Assembly (NCBI RefSeq): GCF_030552895.1
Contig: NZ_CP130649.1
Coordinates: forward strand, 1,364,001-1,428,000
Origin: Tatumella ptyseos
GTDB lineage: Bacteria > Pseudomonadota > Gammaproteobacteria > Enterobacterales > Enterobacteriaceae
DNA: 64,000 nt
Direction: 5' to 3'
The translations under genes and the position numbers were made by a program. The notes beneath the pieces are model-generated. The model saw nothing but the letters and a program-made list of their open reading frames with translations. It did no database searches and had not been told where the DNA came from. This document shows positions 47,934 through 59,011 of the stretch, piece by piece. Within the stretch, counting starts at the first letter, position 1, and the number at the start of each line of letters is the position of its first letter.

Positions 47934-49439
47934 ATGAAAGATATCTTTGAGCAGTACCAAATTTGGTTCGTTATAGGTAGCCAACACCTTTATGGCGAAG
48001 AGACCCTAAAGCAGGTATTTACCCAGGGTGAAAAAGTGGTTCATGCGCTTAATCAATCCGGGAAATTACCTTGCCAGTTAGTGTTAAAGCCGCTGGTCAC
48101 CACGCCACAAGAGGTGACCGCGCTCACCCGCGAAGCCAACTATCATACGCATTGTGCAGGGATAGTGGTTTGGCTGCATACGTTCTCACCGGCGAAAATG
48201 TGGATTAATGGCTTAGTGGATTTACATAAACCGCTGCTGCAGTTGCATACTCAATATAATGCCGCATTACCTTGGGGTGAGATTGATATGGACTTTATGA
48301 ATCTCAACCAAACGGCTCATGGTGGGCGGGAATTTGGATTTATCGGCGCGAGAATGCAGCTAGAACATCAGGTTGTCACTGGCCATTGGCAGCAACCCGC
48401 CACCCAACAGCGCCTTGCACAGTGGATGCGAACCGCGATTGTTAAGCAAGATACCCAATCTCTGAAAGTGGTACGCTTTGGCGATAATATGCGTGAGGTG
48501 GCGGTCACTGAAGGGGATAAGGTCGCGGCGCAAATCCGCTTTGGCTACTCGGTGAATACCTGGGCGGTGGGGGATCTGGTGGCAGTGGTTAATCAGGTCG
48601 GCCAGAGCGCAATCAATGCGCTGGTCGAGGAGTATGAAGCCTCCTATCAATTGAGTCCCGCGGCGCAACTTAACGGCAACAAGCGACAAAACGTCATCGA
48701 TGCTGCCCGTATAGAATTGGGGATTAAACAGTTTCTAGAAGAGCGCGACGCTCACGCCTTTACTACCACCTTTGAAGATCTCCATGGACTGGCACAACTG
48801 CCCGGCCTCGCAGTGCAACGCTTGATGCAACAAGGTTATGGCTTTGCTGGAGAGGGGGATTGGAAAACTGCCGCGTTAGTAAGAATGTTAAAAGTCCTCG
48901 CGATAGGGTTACCGGGCGGTACCTCTTTTATGGAAGATTACACTTATCATTTTGAAGAGGGGAATGATTTAGTACTGGGCTCCCATATGCTTGAGGTCTG
49001 TCCAACGATTGCCACCGCACAAAAACCTATTCTCGATGTGCAACCATTAGGCATTGGCGGTAAGGCCGACCCGGCGCGTTTAATTTTCTCAACCGCAACC
49101 GGTCCAGCAGTTAACGTTAGTTTGATTGATCTCGGTGATAGATTCCGACTGTTGGTCAACCAAGTTGAAGCGATCGCGACCCCTCATGCACTCCCCAAAT
49201 TGCCAGTCGCCAATGCATTATGGCGTGCTCAGCCCGATTTACCTACGGCCTCTGAGGCATGGATGATTGCTGGCGGTGCCCATCATACGGTATTTAGTCA
49301 GGCCTTAACCATTGAGGATACGCGTCGCTTAGCCGACCTATACGGTATTGAAATGGCGGTCATCGATCAGCACACCAGCTTAGCCAGTTTCCGTGACCAG
49401 TTACGTTGGAACGATGCGTATTTCCGCTTTCAACGGTGA
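47934..49439 (+). CDS. araA: L-arabinose isomerase AraA
   Basis: The 501-residue enzyme interconverts L-arabinose and L-ribulose, with Mn2+ at the active site. Catalytic and metal residues lie in [15 protein letters not shown] (about 302-316, Glu at 306) and [15 protein letters not shown] (about 329-343, Glu at 332), with His in [10 protein letters not shown] and in GGAHHTVFS. Length equals E. coli AraA (500 aa). It is the second gene of araBAD, and araD follows 15 bp after its stop. Confidence 0.97.
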   Translation: MKDIFEQYQIWFVIGSQHLYGEETLKQVFTQGEKVVHALNQSGKLPCQLVLKPLVTTPQEVTALTREANYHTHCAGIVVWLHTFSPAKMWINGLVDLHKPLLQLHTQYNAALPWGEIDMDFMNLNQTAHGGREFGFIGARMQLEHQVVTGHWQQPATQQRLAQWMRTAIVKQDTQSLKVVRFGDNMREVAVTEGDKVAAQIRFGYSVNTWAVGDLVAVVNQVGQSAINALVEEYEASYQLSPAAQLNGNKRQNVIDAARIELGIKQFLEERDAHAFTTTFEDLHGLAQLPGLAVQRLMQQGYGFAGEGDWKTAALVRMLKVLAIGLPGGTSFMEDYTYHFEEGNDLVLGSHMLEVCPTIATAQKPILDVQPLGIGGKADPARLIFSTATGPAVNVSLIDLGDRFRLLVNQVEAIATPHALPKLPVANALWRAQPDLPTASEAWMIAGGAHHTVFSQALTIEDTRRLADLYGIEMAVIDQHTSLASFRDQLRWNDAYFRFQR

Positions 49440-49454
49440 GTGAGAGGAGGCCTT

Positions 49455-50153
49455 ATGCTTGACACGCTAAAACAGCAAGTGTTCGCGGCAAACCAAGCGT
49501 TACCCGCTCATAACCTAGTCACTCTTACTTGGGGGAATGTCAGTGGAATAGATGAGACGCGACAATGGGTGGTAATAAAACCTTCTGGGGTCGATTATCA
49601 TAGCATGACCGCAGAGGATATGGTGGTGGTCAGTTTACAAAGTGGCAAAGTCGTGGAAGGGCGTTATCGGCCTTCCTCCGATTTACCGACCCATCGTTAT
49701 CTTTATCTAACTTATCCTCAACTGGGCGGTATTGTGCATACCCATTCACGCCATGCTACGATTTGGGCGCAAGCGGGGCGGAGTTTACCGGCATTCGGCA
49801 CCACTCATGCCGATTATTTCTATGGTGAGATCCCCTGCACGCGAGCCATGCATGATGTGGAAATTCGTGAGGAGTACGAATGGCAAACCGGGGCAGTGAT
49901 CGCGGAAACATTAGTTGCCCACCAGTATCGACCTGAGGAGATGCCAGGTATTTTGGTCCATTCCCATGGACCCTTTACTTGGGGCAAAGATTCAGCCCAT
50001 GCGGTTGAAACGGCAATTGTGCTGGAAGAGATTGCTTACCTGGCTCTTTTTAGTCAGCAATTACAACCGCGGTTAACCGCGATGCAAGCTACACTACTCG
50101 ATAAACACTATCTGCGTAAACATGGCAAGCACGCTTATTACGGTCAAAAATAG
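49455..50153 (+). CDS. araD: L-ribulose-5-phosphate 4-epimerase AraD
   Basis: The 232-residue class II aldolase-fold epimerase converts L-ribulose-5-P to D-xylulose-5-P, feeding the pentose phosphate pathway. Zinc ligands are seen in [13 protein letters not shown] (two His) and [10 protein letters not shown] (His). Active-site Asp/Tyr lie in [13 protein letters not shown] and the C-terminal KHAYYGQK. The ATG at 49455 is used, as a GAGGAGG site precedes it; a GTG 15 nt upstream lacks one. It closes araBAD. Confidence 0.96.
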   Translation: MLDTLKQQVFAANQALPAHNLVTLTWGNVSGIDETRQWVVIKPSGVDYHSMTAEDMVVVSLQSGKVVEGRYRPSSDLPTHRYLYLTYPQLGGIVHTHSRHATIWAQAGRSLPAFGTTHADYFYGEIPCTRAMHDVEIREEYEWQTGAVIAETLVAHQYRPEEMPGILVHSHGPFTWGKDSAHAVETAIVLEEIAYLALFSQQLQPRLTAMQATLLDKHYLRKHGKHAYYGQK

Positions 50154-50164
50154 CGTGCGAGCGG

Positions 50165-50182
50165 TCAGCCAAGGAGGGCTGA
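50165..50182 (-). terminator. Terminator between araD and the cold-shock-domain gene
   Basis: TCAGCC-AAGGAG-GGCTGA forms a 6-bp stem immediately after the cold-shock-domain stop; it has little T-run. Confidence 0.5.
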
Positions 50183-50668
50183 TTATTTGAATTTGAGCAG
50201 TTTAACGGTCTCGTCGATATCGACTTCATCTTCACTGAAAACCAAAGTTTCGCCTTGGAAAGTCGTGATAGCGATTTTACGTAACGTCCGGGTCGCATTC
50301 GGATCCGTATTAGTTTTAGGGCGGATGGTATTCATCAACATTCCAACACTTAAAATAGTATTCGCTTTATCAATGCCTTGGTTCGCTGGAACCTCTTCGC
50401 TATACAACCGATAATTTTTGATTGCCGTGATTTTTACACGCTCACCGGCAATAAATAAGTATTTGCTTGGCGGTATCACTTTCACCGCGTAGGCCGATAG
50501 GCCTTTGTTGTTGGTGGTCGGTTCGAAAGTCACCGCCGCATCTTTTTTGATTAACTCGGGATTAGCGACTTTAACCTCGTGGAAATAACGGTTATCACCC
50601 ATTTCATCTTTAATAAAACCAAAGCCTTTCTCTTTAAACCAGGTGGTGATGGTGCCGTTTAATGCCAT
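50183..50668 (-). CDS. Cold-shock-domain protein with a C-terminal extension
   Basis: The 161-residue protein has an N-terminal cold-shock domain (about 1-68) with the RNP1-like KGFGFIKDE motif, followed by YFHEVKV where classical Csps have VFVHFS. A novel-looking C-terminal domain of about 90 residues (VKITAIKNYRLYSEEVP...TLRKIAITTFQGETLVFSED) follows. The usual CspA length is 70 residues, so this is a two-domain protein. Nucleic-acid binding is likely from the first domain. The second domain is of unknown role and contains charged, beta-rich strands. Confidence 0.75.
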   Translation of the reverse strand: MALNGTITTWFKEKGFGFIKDEMGDNRYFHEVKVANPELIKKDAAVTFEPTTNNKGLSAYAVKVIPPSKYLFIAGERVKITAIKNYRLYSEEVPANQGIDKANTILSVGMLMNTIRPKTNTDPNATRTLRKIAITTFQGETLVFSEDEVDIDETVKLLKFK

Positions 50669-50882
50669 GTTGTCCTACCTTATTGCTAACTTTCTTCACT
50701 GCGCGCAGTGTAATGCATATTGCGGTAAGACTCTATCGCTTAGCGTGGTAAGGTGGGATTTTAAGTGGGAATAAGCATCGATAGGAGCTGAAGAGGGCAT
50801 TTAGTCTCGTATTATGCAAATTTTATTATTCCTGATGAACCATCAAAACGATTATCCTTTAAGCAGTCAGATTAAAAATAAA

Positions 50883-50908
50883 GGCAGAACGGCTGCGACC
50901 ATTCTGCC
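50883..50908 (-). terminator. yegP terminator
   Basis: GGCAGAA pairs with TTCTGCC across a 12-nt loop, followed on the minus strand by TTTATTTTTAATC. Confidence 0.82.
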
Positions 50909-50925
50909 AATGTGGGTATGAAATA

Positions 50926-51258
50926 TTAGGTATTGTTTTTCACTACAGTCGTACTACCGTTATTTTTTACGGAAGTAATACCAGCATCGCGGCCCTGTGC
51001 GGAGGTATAAAGTTGACTCGTTCCAATAATCTGATGATTAGCGGCTTTCAGATTGAAATGAAATTTACCGTTAGCGGCGACTTTCTTTTCATACCTTTCA
51101 TCCAACGAACTGTTTGTTTGAACAGAGCGAATACCATTCTCCGCAGCGCTTTTTGTAGTGTAAAGCTCACTGGTAAGAATGATCTCCCCGTTGCCGGCCT
51201 TAAGCACAAATCTAAATTGACTATCGCTGCTTTTACTCAATTCGAACCAACCAGACAT
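50926..51258 (-). CDS. yegP: YegP-family protein (two DUF1508 repeats)
   Basis: The 110-residue protein is built of two DUF1508 repeats (about 1-52 and 53-104). Each carries the pattern FRFVLKAGNGEIILTSELYT or FHFNLKAANHQIIGTSQLYT. It matches E. coli YegP in length (110 aa) and sequence. Function unknown; the family is small, soluble and widespread. The ATG at 51258 (MSGWFELSKS) has AAGGAG upstream and matches the family start. It is a single gene with its own terminator. Confidence 0.93.
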   Translation of the reverse strand: MSGWFELSKSSDSQFRFVLKAGNGEIILTSELYTTKSAAENGIRSVQTNSSLDERYEKKVAANGKFHFNLKAANHQIIGTSQLYTSAQGRDAGITSVKNNGSTTVVKNNT

Positions 51259-51614
51259 GTTAACTCCTTGATGTAAATTGCGGATGTAAACGGCTTGATT
51301 AATTGCCATCGGGCTATTCAGTATGCACAAAAAGCAATACATTTCCACTTTGGACAGGTTTATCTTATATGTTCATTTATAACGGGATATTCGAACGGAT
51401 ATATTTTTATTATTTTATGATAATAAGGCCCAGTAGCCAGGCACGCATTGGAGGATATATTTCACGCGGGGATTTATGTGGAGCTTACTTTTGACTATAT
51501 CGCCTTGTTTTGCCAGATCAATCAGGTATTAGTGTACCGGTGATAGGTTGAAGACACTAAGGCAATCAATGGTAGTCTTAATTAACTAAGTGTCGCGGTT
51601 TATTCTATGAAATA
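51259..51614. other. yegP upstream region, no gene seen
   Basis: About 356 bp, AT-rich in its first half. I see no coding sequence or RNA gene. It must carry the yegP promoter, reading leftwards. Confidence 0.4.
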
Positions 51615-51640
51615 AAAACCCACGCAATTACGTGGGTTTT
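51615..51640. terminator. ychF terminator
   Basis: AAAACCCACG-CAATTA-CGTGGGTTTT, a fully symmetric 10-bp stem with A and T ends, 55 bp past the ychF stop. Confidence 0.9.
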
Positions 51641-51695
51641 GCCTTTTGCGATTCTTATGAGATTCAGCGAAACCTCATGAGACAACAAATTTAAT

Positions 51696-52787
51696 TTAGA
51701 CGTTGAACAAGAAGTTCATAATATCGCCATCTTTTACGATATATTCTTTTCCTTCCGCACGCATTTTTCCAGCTTCTTTCGCGCCTTGCTCACCTTTATT
51801 GGCAACAAAATCGTCAAAACCGATGGTCTGCGCACGGATAAAGCCTTTTTCGAAATCAGTATGGATTTTACCTGCAGCTTGTGGCGCCGTCGCACCGACA
51901 GGGATGGTCCAAGCCCGCACTTCTTTTACACCGGCAGTGAAGTAGGTTTGTAGGTTAAGCAGGCGATATCCCGCGCGGATCACACGGTTTAAGCCTGGCT
52001 CTTCAATACCCAGTTCGGCCATAAACTCGTCACGTTCGTCATCTTCAAGTTCAGAGATATCGGATTCGACGGCTGCACAGACGGGGACGACGACAGAGCC
52101 TTCTTGCTCAGCTATAGCGTAAACCTGATCGAGATACGGATTATTTTCAAAACCATCTTCATTGACGTTAGCAATATACATCGTTGGCTTGAGTGTTAGG
52201 AAACTCAGGTATCGAATCGCGGCTTTCTCATCAGCATCGAGATTTAAGCTACGTAACATACCGGCATTTTCTAAATGCGGCAGACATTTTTCAAGGACGG
52301 CAAGTTCTGCTTTCGCGTCTTTATCACCACCTTTCGCTTTCTTCTGAAGGCGTTGAATCGCACGCTCACAGGTATCGAGATCAGATAATGCCAGCTCAGT
52401 GTTAATCACATCAATATCGTCAGCGGGATTCACCGTGCCAGAAACGTGGATGATGTTATCGTTCTCGAAGCAACGCACAACATGACCAATGGCTTCAGTT
52501 TCACGGATATTGGTCAGGAATTGGTTACCAAGACCTTCTCCTTTGGAAGCCCCTTTAACTAACCCTGCAATATCAACAAATTCCATGGTGGTGGCGATGG
52601 TACGTTGAGGTTTAACGATCTCAGCAAGTTGATCGAGACGAGTATCAGGCATGGGGACCACGCCGGTATTCGGTTCAATGGTACAAAACGGAAAGTTAGC
52701 CGCTTCGATACCTGCTTTCGTCAGTGCATTAAAAAGAGTGGATTTACCGACATTTGGCAGGCCCACGATACCGCATTTGAATCCCAT
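51696..52787 (-). CDS. ychF: Redox-regulated ATPase YchF (Obg-like)
   Basis: The 363-residue P-loop protein of the Obg/OLA1 family has Walker [13 protein letters not shown] (about 8-19). It has NVNE in place of NKxD, which explains ATP rather than GTP preference. A coiled-coil insert lies near 130-200, and the C-terminal TGS domain ends [14 protein letters not shown]. It binds ribosomes and inhibits catalase in E. coli. Order and length match E. coli, where it lies directly downstream of pth. Confidence 0.97.
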   Translation of the reverse strand: MGFKCGIVGLPNVGKSTLFNALTKAGIEAANFPFCTIEPNTGVVPMPDTRLDQLAEIVKPQRTIATTMEFVDIAGLVKGASKGEGLGNQFLTNIRETEAIGHVVRCFENDNIIHVSGTVNPADDIDVINTELALSDLDTCERAIQRLQKKAKGGDKDAKAELAVLEKCLPHLENAGMLRSLNLDADEKAAIRYLSFLTLKPTMYIANVNEDGFENNPYLDQVYAIAEQEGSVVVPVCAAVESDISELEDDERDEFMAELGIEEPGLNRVIRAGYRLLNLQTYFTAGVKEVRAWTIPVGATAPQAAGKIHTDFEKGFIRAQTIGFDDFVANKGEQGAKEAGKMRAEGKEYIVKDGDIMNFLFNV

Positions 52788-52888
52788 GCTTGACTACCTT
52801 ATTACGTTAATTATGCTGCGCGAAAGCGCGCTGTATAGCAGAAAATTTGTCGCATTATACACAGTTTTTAGCAAAGAGGGCAGCACAC

Positions 52889-53476
52889 TCAACTTGCTTT
52901 AAAGCTGTGTAGACGGTTCATTGCCCGTAACCGATCTTCTTTCAACCAGACCTCAGTGCAGCGTGCGGCTTCGTCAATTGCATCATCAATTAACTTCTGC
53001 TCGCTTAACGGGGGTTTTCCTAATACGAAACCTGTCACTTTATTTCGGTCACCAGGATGGCCGATACCGATACGTAGGCGATGAAAGTCGGCAACGTTAC
53101 CCAGTTTACTGATGATATCTTTTAAACCATTGTGCCCACCATGACCGCCGCCTTGCTTGAATTTAGCGATTCCAGGGGGAAGATCCATCTCATCATGCGC
53201 GACTAAAATTTCTTGCGGTTGAATACGATAAAAATTAGCCATCGCCGCGACAGCTTTACCACTTAAATTCATAAAGGTTGTCGGAACGAGCAGACGGATA
53301 TCTTCTCCTGCAATGGACAGTCGTGCTGTTGCGCCAAAATATTTAGCTTCTTCCTTTAAGGGTTGGCGAAAACGGTCAGCGAGTAAGTCGGTGTACCACG
53401 CACCGGCATTATGGCGTGTCGCCGCATATTCAGCACCGGGGTTTGCTAAGCCAACAATTAATTTAATGGTACTCAC
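52889..53476 (-). CDS. pth: Peptidyl-tRNA hydrolase
   Basis: The 195-residue esterase releases peptides from prematurely dropped peptidyl-tRNAs. The catalytic His22 lies in [11 protein letters not shown], and [12 protein letters not shown] and HDEMDLPPG (Asp) are conserved. I prefer the GTG at 53476 ([14 protein letters not shown]), because AGGA lies 8 nt upstream and the length matches E. coli (194 aa). The ATG at 53485 would have its ribosome site right against it. It forms the conserved pth-ychF unit. Confidence 0.95.
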   Translation of the reverse strand: MSTIKLIVGLANPGAEYAATRHNAGAWYTDLLADRFRQPLKEEAKYFGATARLSIAGEDIRLLVPTTFMNLSGKAVAAMANFYRIQPQEILVAHDEMDLPPGIAKFKQGGGHGGHNGLKDIISKLGNVADFHRLRIGIGHPGDRNKVTGFVLGKPPLSEQKLIDDAIDEAARCTEVWLKEDRLRAMNRLHSFKAS

Positions 53477-53589
53477 AAGGGTCATCCTTTGCAGGGTAAA
53501 ACGCTAGTGTACTGTATGGGAGAAGGGAAGTTCAAAAACATTCCCGTCGAACGTTTTTTTCATCGCGCACAAAGTGTTAAAAAATCACA

Positions 53590-53611
53590 GAGTGTGATCT
53601 CTGTTAAAGAT
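53590..53611 (+). promoter_or_regulatory. CRP-like half-site upstream of ychH
   Basis: GTGTGATCTCTGTTAAAG has a perfect TGTGA left half (53592-53596) and a weak right half. It is mentioned because E. coli ychH is CRP-regulated. Confidence 0.35.
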
Positions 53612-53673
53612 AATCCTGCCGTGAGCGCCTACACTTTTGTCAAGTTCTGTAAGACATAGCTAAGGAGAAGCGA

Positions 53674-53943
53674 ATGAAACGCGTACATACTTCATTACTA
53701 GGCAATGGGTTAATGGTAGTAGGTTTAGTCTTAGCCGTGACAAGTCTACTTATTGCCCTATTGAGTCAGGCTGAAGGCTCGATTTTTACTGACAGTTGGG
53801 CCACCGGAGCAGTACTTGGAATCTTTATGGGAGCGTTTTTCTGGCTGATGGGCGCACAACTGAGTGGACGGGAAAAAGTGTGCGAAAAATATTATTTACT
53901 GCGCTTTCATCAACGGCACCCGCACCGCCGTCGGCATTCGTAA
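53674..53943 (+). CDS. ychH: YchH family stress membrane protein
   Basis: The 89-residue protein has two predicted helices (about 10-32 and 43-63) and a basic, His-rich tail (HQRHPHRRRHS). The pattern MKRVHTSLLGNGLMVVGLVL and RHPHRRRHS matches E. coli YchH (DUF2583), linked to stress resistance and biofilm. It is divergent from pth, with TAAGGAGAAG before the ATG. Membrane topology is inferred only. Confidence 0.88.
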   Translation: MKRVHTSLLGNGLMVVGLVLAVTSLLIALLSQAEGSIFTDSWATGAVLGIFMGAFFWLMGAQLSGREKVCEKYYLLRFHQRHPHRRRHS

Positions 53944-54082
53944 TTTTCGTTAAGGTGTAATACAACCGTGGATTATAACGCATGCAGCAGGTTATGTTCA
54001 CTCCATCACCCTTGAATTGCGGTATATAAATACATTGGTATCTTCTTTAACCTCATAGAATTGATATTATTGTTGTAAAATA

Positions 54083-54117
54083 ACACCCTAATACTCGGGA
54101 CAGCGATATTAGGGTGT
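54083..54117 (-). terminator. Terminator of the GH3 gene
   Basis: ACACCCTAATA pairs perfectly with TATTAGGGTGT (11 bp), followed on the minus strand by TATTTTAC. Confidence 0.85.
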
Positions 54118-54137
54118 ACCATTTATTCCTCGCTAAA

Positions 54138-56363
54138 TTAAATCCCCTTCGGATCGCTAAAGGTTGAAGGTTTCAAAGATACTTTCTTCTCTAATTTTTT
54201 ATCTTCGGCATTTTCACCCAACCTAAGATTCCATTCGCCTGGAATGGTCGACCATTGTTGATTTGTAGTATTCCATCTTGCAAACAAACGGGGATCGATG
54301 CTAAGCGAAACATATTTTTGTTCACCGGAAGCCAGATCAACTTTACGCCATCCTGCTAGTTTCGCTGTGACCTGTGGTTGACTTGTCGGGTCAATATAAA
54401 TTTGGGGGACTGCTTTACCCGCTTTGCTTCCTTGATTTGACACGGTAAAGTGGATCGTTACCGTATTTTTTTTAGACACAACGGTCAAACCACTGTAGGA
54501 AAAGTGAGTGTACGATAAACCATAACCAAATGGGTAAAGAGGGCGTTGATGAGTTTTCTCAAACCACCGATATCCTACATCCACACCCTGCGTATTATAA
54601 TCCACACCAAATAACCCGCTTTTAGCTTTAGTTGTAGGATGAGCTGAAGTTTCACTCGCTGCTGGATGCGTAAACTGAGGTAATTGTTTTTCTGATTGAG
54701 GAAATGTAACAGGTAAATGACCGGAGGGATTGACCTGACCAACCAAAATATTAGCTATAGCCTCAGCACCTTGCCCCCCAGGATACCAGCTTTCAATTAT
54801 CCCTTTGACAGAACTTATCCATGGCATTAGGACTGGGCCCCCAGTTTCAAGGACAACAATAGTATTTTTATTTTGTTCGGCTACGAAATTAATTAAGTCA
54901 TTTTGATGATGAGGCAGAGATAAGTTCTCTGCATCCACTGCTTCTGAATTCCATGCGGTAGCGAATACAATCACTTTGTCTGCTTTTGCAGCTTGCTCTT
55001 TAAGTTGGTTGGTTAACTGGCCGTCGTTGTAACTCACTTCTAGTTCCGTTTGGGTGTGTTGTAAGGCATGCAAAGGTGAAGAGGGGTGATAATAGGCTTT
55101 GGGGGCTTTAGGATCGTAAGATACAGGCTCTTTCACTTCGAAACTCCCTTCGGGTAACACCTGACTCGACCCCCCGCCAGACATGACTCCACGGTTCGCA
55201 TAACCACCCACGACCAATATTTTCTCATGGGGAAGCAAGGGTAAAACGTTTTCTCTATTTTGGAGTAGCACAATTCCTTCCTCTGCTTCGTTCTGCGCCA
55301 CGAGTTTGTGAGCAGTGATAGTAAAATTATTGTTGTGAAGGCGCGCACCAAATCCCGAGATACGGCTGACAGAAGTGAGAATACGTTTAACCATGTCATC
55401 TATTCTAGCCATCGTGACCTGACCTTTACTCACTGCTTTTTTTAATGGCTCACCAAAATAATGTGCTTGGTCTAAATCATAGGCAGCTTGTTGATCTAAA
55501 CCTGCGTTGACGGCTTTCAATGTAGAATGAGTAGCCCCCCAGTCAGAAATTACCCAACCGTTAAATCCCCACTCATGCTTCAGCACCTCATTGAGTAAAA
55601 ATGAATTTTCGGAAGCCCATTCCCCGTTTACGCGGTTGTAGCCAGGCATTACAGCCCCTGGGTGGCCAATCTCCCCAGCAATTTTAAAAGCGAATAAATC
55701 GACTTCGCGCATCGCTTCCTGGTTAAGATCGGCGCTCATCACTACCCGGCCTGTTTCCATAGTATTTAAGATAAAATGTTTCATTGTTGAGACCGTACCT
55801 TCACTTTGTATCCCACGAATGGCATGGCCCGCCATTTTTCCTGTGAGAAGAGGGTCTTCACTGAAATATTCGAAGTTACGGCCATTTAAAGGATCACGAA
55901 TAACATCGGCTCCTCCCGCCAAAAGAATATTGAATCCTTTCTCTCTTGCCTCAATACCTAATATTTTGCCGCCTTTTTCGGCTAATGAAGGGGAGAAGGT
56001 GGCTGCTAACAGCATAGTGGAAGGGAATGCAGTGACCTGGTCATTTTTACGATTAAATTTGGGATTGGCGATGCCCAGACTTGCGTCGGTCATTTGAAGG
56101 GCAGGAATGCTTAAGCGAGGAATACCCGGAACAAATCCAGCTGAACCTAGTGCCCCGTTTTCTAAACTTAGTGCAGATTTAAGAGAAAAACTAAGTAAGG
56201 AAATTTTTTCATCCAAAGTCATTTGCTGAATTTTTTGACTAATACTTGTTTCATCTACAACGAAAGGACTGGCTATAACATTTGCTGAACTCAGAGATAA
56301 TATGAGTGCAATCTTTATTTTAGAAAGCGTAAAGTACCGTGGAAATCGGTTTGGAAAAATCAT
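54138..56363 (-). CDS. Secreted GH3 beta-glucosidase
   Basis: The 741-residue protein has a signal peptide ending near NVIAS. The order is GH3 N domain (about 35-340), GH3 C domain (about 370-600) and fibronectin-III-like domain (about 640-725). The nucleophile Asp is in GWVISDWGATHS (near 285), and the substrate-binding motif is MKHFILNTMETGR. The likely substrate is an aryl- or oligo-beta-glucoside from plants; the exact sugar is unknown. A TTTAGGAG site precedes the ATG. It stands alone and would act in the periplasm. It is more like BglX-type enzymes than NagZ. Confidence 0.85.
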   Translation of the reverse strand: MIFPNRFPRYFTLSKIKIALILSLSSANVIASPFVVDETSISQKIQQMTLDEKISLLSFSLKSALSLENGALGSAGFVPGIPRLSIPALQMTDASLGIANPKFNRKNDQVTAFPSTMLLAATFSPSLAEKGGKILGIEAREKGFNILLAGGADVIRDPLNGRNFEYFSEDPLLTGKMAGHAIRGIQSEGTVSTMKHFILNTMETGRVVMSADLNQEAMREVDLFAFKIAGEIGHPGAVMPGYNRVNGEWASENSFLLNEVLKHEWGFNGWVISDWGATHSTLKAVNAGLDQQAAYDLDQAHYFGEPLKKAVSKGQVTMARIDDMVKRILTSVSRISGFGARLHNNNFTITAHKLVAQNEAEEGIVLLQNRENVLPLLPHEKILVVGGYANRGVMSGGGSSQVLPEGSFEVKEPVSYDPKAPKAYYHPSSPLHALQHTQTELEVSYNDGQLTNQLKEQAAKADKVIVFATAWNSEAVDAENLSLPHHQNDLINFVAEQNKNTIVVLETGGPVLMPWISSVKGIIESWYPGGQGAEAIANILVGQVNPSGHLPVTFPQSEKQLPQFTHPAASETSAHPTTKAKSGLFGVDYNTQGVDVGYRWFEKTHQRPLYPFGYGLSYTHFSYSGLTVVSKKNTVTIHFTVSNQGSKAGKAVPQIYIDPTSQPQVTAKLAGWRKVDLASGEQKYVSLSIDPRLFARWNTTNQQWSTIPGEWNLRLGENAEDKKLEKKVSLKPSTFSDPKGI

Positions 56364-56621
56364 TTTTTACTCCTAAATGCCATTTTTATTAAAAAATGGA
56401 CGTTAGCGAAAATTAATGCGTACACCTGATAATGAATTGTTTTCCATGCAGGAATGAATCTGCTATTTTTTAACGTTATCGTTTAAATAATAAAAATAAT
56501 TTTTTTGGGAGTGGAAAACTATAAGCAGTAGGATAATCTTCTACTTATATAATAAAATTAATTAACCCTTTAGCATCGAAATAAAGACAGTGCCCTATGT
56601 TGATATTGTTAAGCAGCCTTA

Positions 56622-57761
56622 TTAAAAACTATTAGCGATTAATTCTGATCCAATATCGTCTATCGTTTTGGCACCCGTCAATGTCATAGCAACACGCATT
56701 TCCCTTTCAATTAGTGTTAAGACATTTTCAACACCTTGTTGTCCAGCAGTTGCTAATCCATATAAATAGGCTCTGCCGAGTAATGTCGCGTCTGCGCCCA
56801 GAGCAAGCATCCGTACAATATCCAAACCATTACGAATACCACTATCGGCGAATATAGTGATATCGCCTTTCACCGCCTCCGCAATATTGGGGAGGGCATG
56901 AGCAGTGGACATTACCCCATCAAGTTGTCGTCCTCCATGATTAGACACTACAATTCCATCAGCACCAAAACGTACAGCGTCTTTAGCATCTTCAGGATCT
57001 AAAATACCTTTGATCACCATAGGCCCCTTCCAGAATTCGCGAATCCACTCTAGATCTCTCCAGGAGATTGAAGGGTCGAAGTTTTTAGCTAACCACCCAA
57101 TATAATCCTGAAGACCTGTCGCTTGACCGCGATAAGCTGTAATATTACCCAAATCATGCGGCCGACCCCATAGTCCAACATTCCAAGCCCATTGTGGGTG
57201 GGTGATTGCTTGTATGTAACGGCGCAGAGTGGCGTAGGGGCCGCTCATCCCTGAGTGTGCATCTCGATAGCGGGCACCAGGTGTTGGCATGTCCACAGTG
57301 AAAATTAAGGTAGTACAACCGGCTGCTTTCGCTCGCTCCAACGCATTTCGCATAAATCCACGATCTTTCAAGACATAAAGCTGGAACCACATCGGCCGTT
57401 CAATATTGGCAGTCACTTCTTCAATAGCGCAAACCGAAACAGTTGAAAGGGTAAAAGGTATACCTCTGTTTTCAGCCGCTTTGGCGGCTTGAACCTCGCC
57501 ACGTCGGGCATACATTCCACAGAGGCCTACCGGAGCCAATGCGACAGGCATGGAGACTTTTTCACCAAGAATTTCAGTCGAGAGATCTAAGTCTTCCATA
57601 TTACGCAGTACGCGTTGGCGCAACGCGATGTTAGCTAAATCGTCGACGTTACGTTTCAATGTATTTTCTGTGTACGAACCGCCTTCTATGTAATGAAATA
57701 AAAAAGGGGGCAGAATGCGCTGTGCGGTGTCGCGGTAGTCACTTGCAGAGGAGATAATCAT
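56622..57761 (-). CDS. lldD: L-lactate dehydrogenase LldD (FMN)
   Basis: The 379-residue alpha-hydroxy-acid oxidase oxidises L-lactate to pyruvate, passing electrons to quinone. FMN and substrate motifs are [20 protein letters not shown] and [12 protein letters not shown] (catalytic His). The sequence follows E. coli LldD closely to about residue 370 but ends earlier (E. coli 396 aa), so the C-terminal tail is missing. It is the last gene behind rhaBADM, 93 bp after rhaM. L-lactaldehyde, the rhamnose product, can be oxidised to L-lactate, giving this placement a metabolic sense. Confidence 0.88.
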   Translation of the reverse strand: MIISSASDYRDTAQRILPPFLFHYIEGGSYTENTLKRNVDDLANIALRQRVLRNMEDLDLSTEILGEKVSMPVALAPVGLCGMYARRGEVQAAKAAENRGIPFTLSTVSVCAIEEVTANIERPMWFQLYVLKDRGFMRNALERAKAAGCTTLIFTVDMPTPGARYRDAHSGMSGPYATLRRYIQAITHPQWAWNVGLWGRPHDLGNITAYRGQATGLQDYIGWLAKNFDPSISWRDLEWIREFWKGPMVIKGILDPEDAKDAVRFGADGIVVSNHGGRQLDGVMSTAHALPNIAEAVKGDITIFADSGIRNGLDIVRMLALGADATLLGRAYLYGLATAGQQGVENVLTLIEREMRVAMTLTGAKTIDDIGSELIANSF

Positions 57762-57854
57762 TACTATTCCTTTTCTATCTCGGAAAGCTGAATCTTATTT
57801 GAATAACACTCTCCTCGATATTGCCAGAATCGAGGAGGCAAGTACTTTCGAGAA

Positions 57855-58169
57855 CTAATCCAAATAAAATACTGAGGTTAAGTTCGTACTTAGTGGGCTA
57901 TTATCTGGGTGAGTAAACATCAATGGAGCCATAGTTAGCCACCAACGCTTACAAATATCTGTTTCAGCAATAGCTTGCCATTGATTTTCTGACTCGACAT
58001 CAAGATGAGCGAATAATAGATTTCTGGTTGCATCCAACCAGATGCTGTAATGATGTACACCCTGTTGTTTGAGTATAGCGGCTAATTCCGGCCATATAGG
58101 TGAATGACGCCGTTGGTATTCTTCATGGCAGTTTGGCTTGATTTGCATGACAAAAGCTTTACGTAACAT
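57855..58169 (-). CDS. rhaM: L-rhamnose mutarotase
   Basis: The 104-residue dimeric enzyme interconverts the alpha and beta anomers of L-rhamnose. It starts [22 protein letters not shown] with the catalytic His in [10 protein letters not shown], and has the DICKRWW block. Length equals E. coli RhaM (104 aa). Its start overlaps the end of rhaD by 11 nt, so it is translated within the rhaBADM operon. Confidence 0.94.
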   Translation of the reverse strand: MLRKAFVMQIKPNCHEEYQRRHSPIWPELAAILKQQGVHHYSIWLDATRNLLFAHLDVESENQWQAIAETDICKRWWLTMAPLMFTHPDNSPLSTNLTSVFYLD

Positions 58170-59001
58170 TTGAACGCTCCGCCGCCAATGCTTCTTTCCA
58201 GGGCGACACTGAGAATCTTTCCCCTAAAGCGATGAGTTCATCAGTGGTAATACTTTGACGAATCCCCCCCATAGACAGAACTTTGACTAACACCTCAGAA
58301 GATTTTTCTGCCGTATCAATCAAACCAAAGGTTTCATCCAAATCTGGGCCTGTGGCAAAAATACCGTGGAAAGGCCACATGACTAATGAATGATTTGTCA
58401 TTGTGGACGCAGTGGCATGCCCAATATCATCAGTTCCTGGAACCATCCAAGGTAAGACACCAATACCTTCAGGAAAGACGACTAAGCACTCAGTACTACC
58501 TTCCCACAATAAACGCGTAAAACGGGCAGAGTCCAGATTCACTACGTAGCTTAGCGCAATAAAATTGGTAGGATGGCAATGCATAATGACTCTATCTTTT
58601 CCCTTACTCAATCTTTTACGGACTGCGTGAGATTGGAGATGTGAGGCAAGTTCGGATGTTGGTAAGTCACCCATGCACAATCCCCAATAAATCGTAAAAG
58701 CTGTCCCTTGCTCATTAATTTGAAGTAGCGCTAAACACTCTTCTGGTGCTAGTTGGACATTACGGAAAAACTTTCCAGAACCTGTTACTAAGAACCAATC
58801 ATTCGCTAAATCTGGAGCAGCTTGACTTAGGGAGATACTCCGAGGGGCAGTATAAAATTCAGAACGATAGGGGATTACCTCTTCCGATGATAGGCGGACA
58901 CTAATATTACCACCGTTACGCTCATCCCAACCTTTTAACCACATATCACTGGTAGCTTTGATCATCGCTTGAATGAATGTTGCTTCTAACATAGTAGACA
59001 T
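58159..59001 (-). CDS. rhaD: Rhamnulose-1-phosphate aldolase
   Basis: The 280-residue class II aldolase splits L-rhamnulose-1-P into dihydroxyacetone phosphate and L-lactaldehyde. Zinc ligands are in [13 protein letters not shown] (two His) and [10 protein letters not shown] (His), with Glu in TSELASH. The block [14 protein letters not shown] is typical. I chose the ATG at 59001 because AAGG lies 8 nt upstream; a longer frame overlapping rhaA is possible. rhaA ends 10 bp upstream. Confidence 0.94.
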   Translation of the reverse strand: MSTMLEATFIQAMIKATSDMWLKGWDERNGGNISVRLSSEEVIPYRSEFYTAPRSISLSQAAPDLANDWFLVTGSGKFFRNVQLAPEECLALLQINEQGTAFTIYWGLCMGDLPTSELASHLQSHAVRKRLSKGKDRVIMHCHPTNFIALSYVVNLDSARFTRLLWEGSTECLVVFPEGIGVLPWMVPGTDDIGHATASTMTNHSLVMWPFHGIFATGPDLDETFGLIDTAEKSSEVLVKVLSMGGIRQSITTDELIALGERFSVSPWKEALAAERSNVT

Positions 59002-59011
59002 AGGACAGCCC

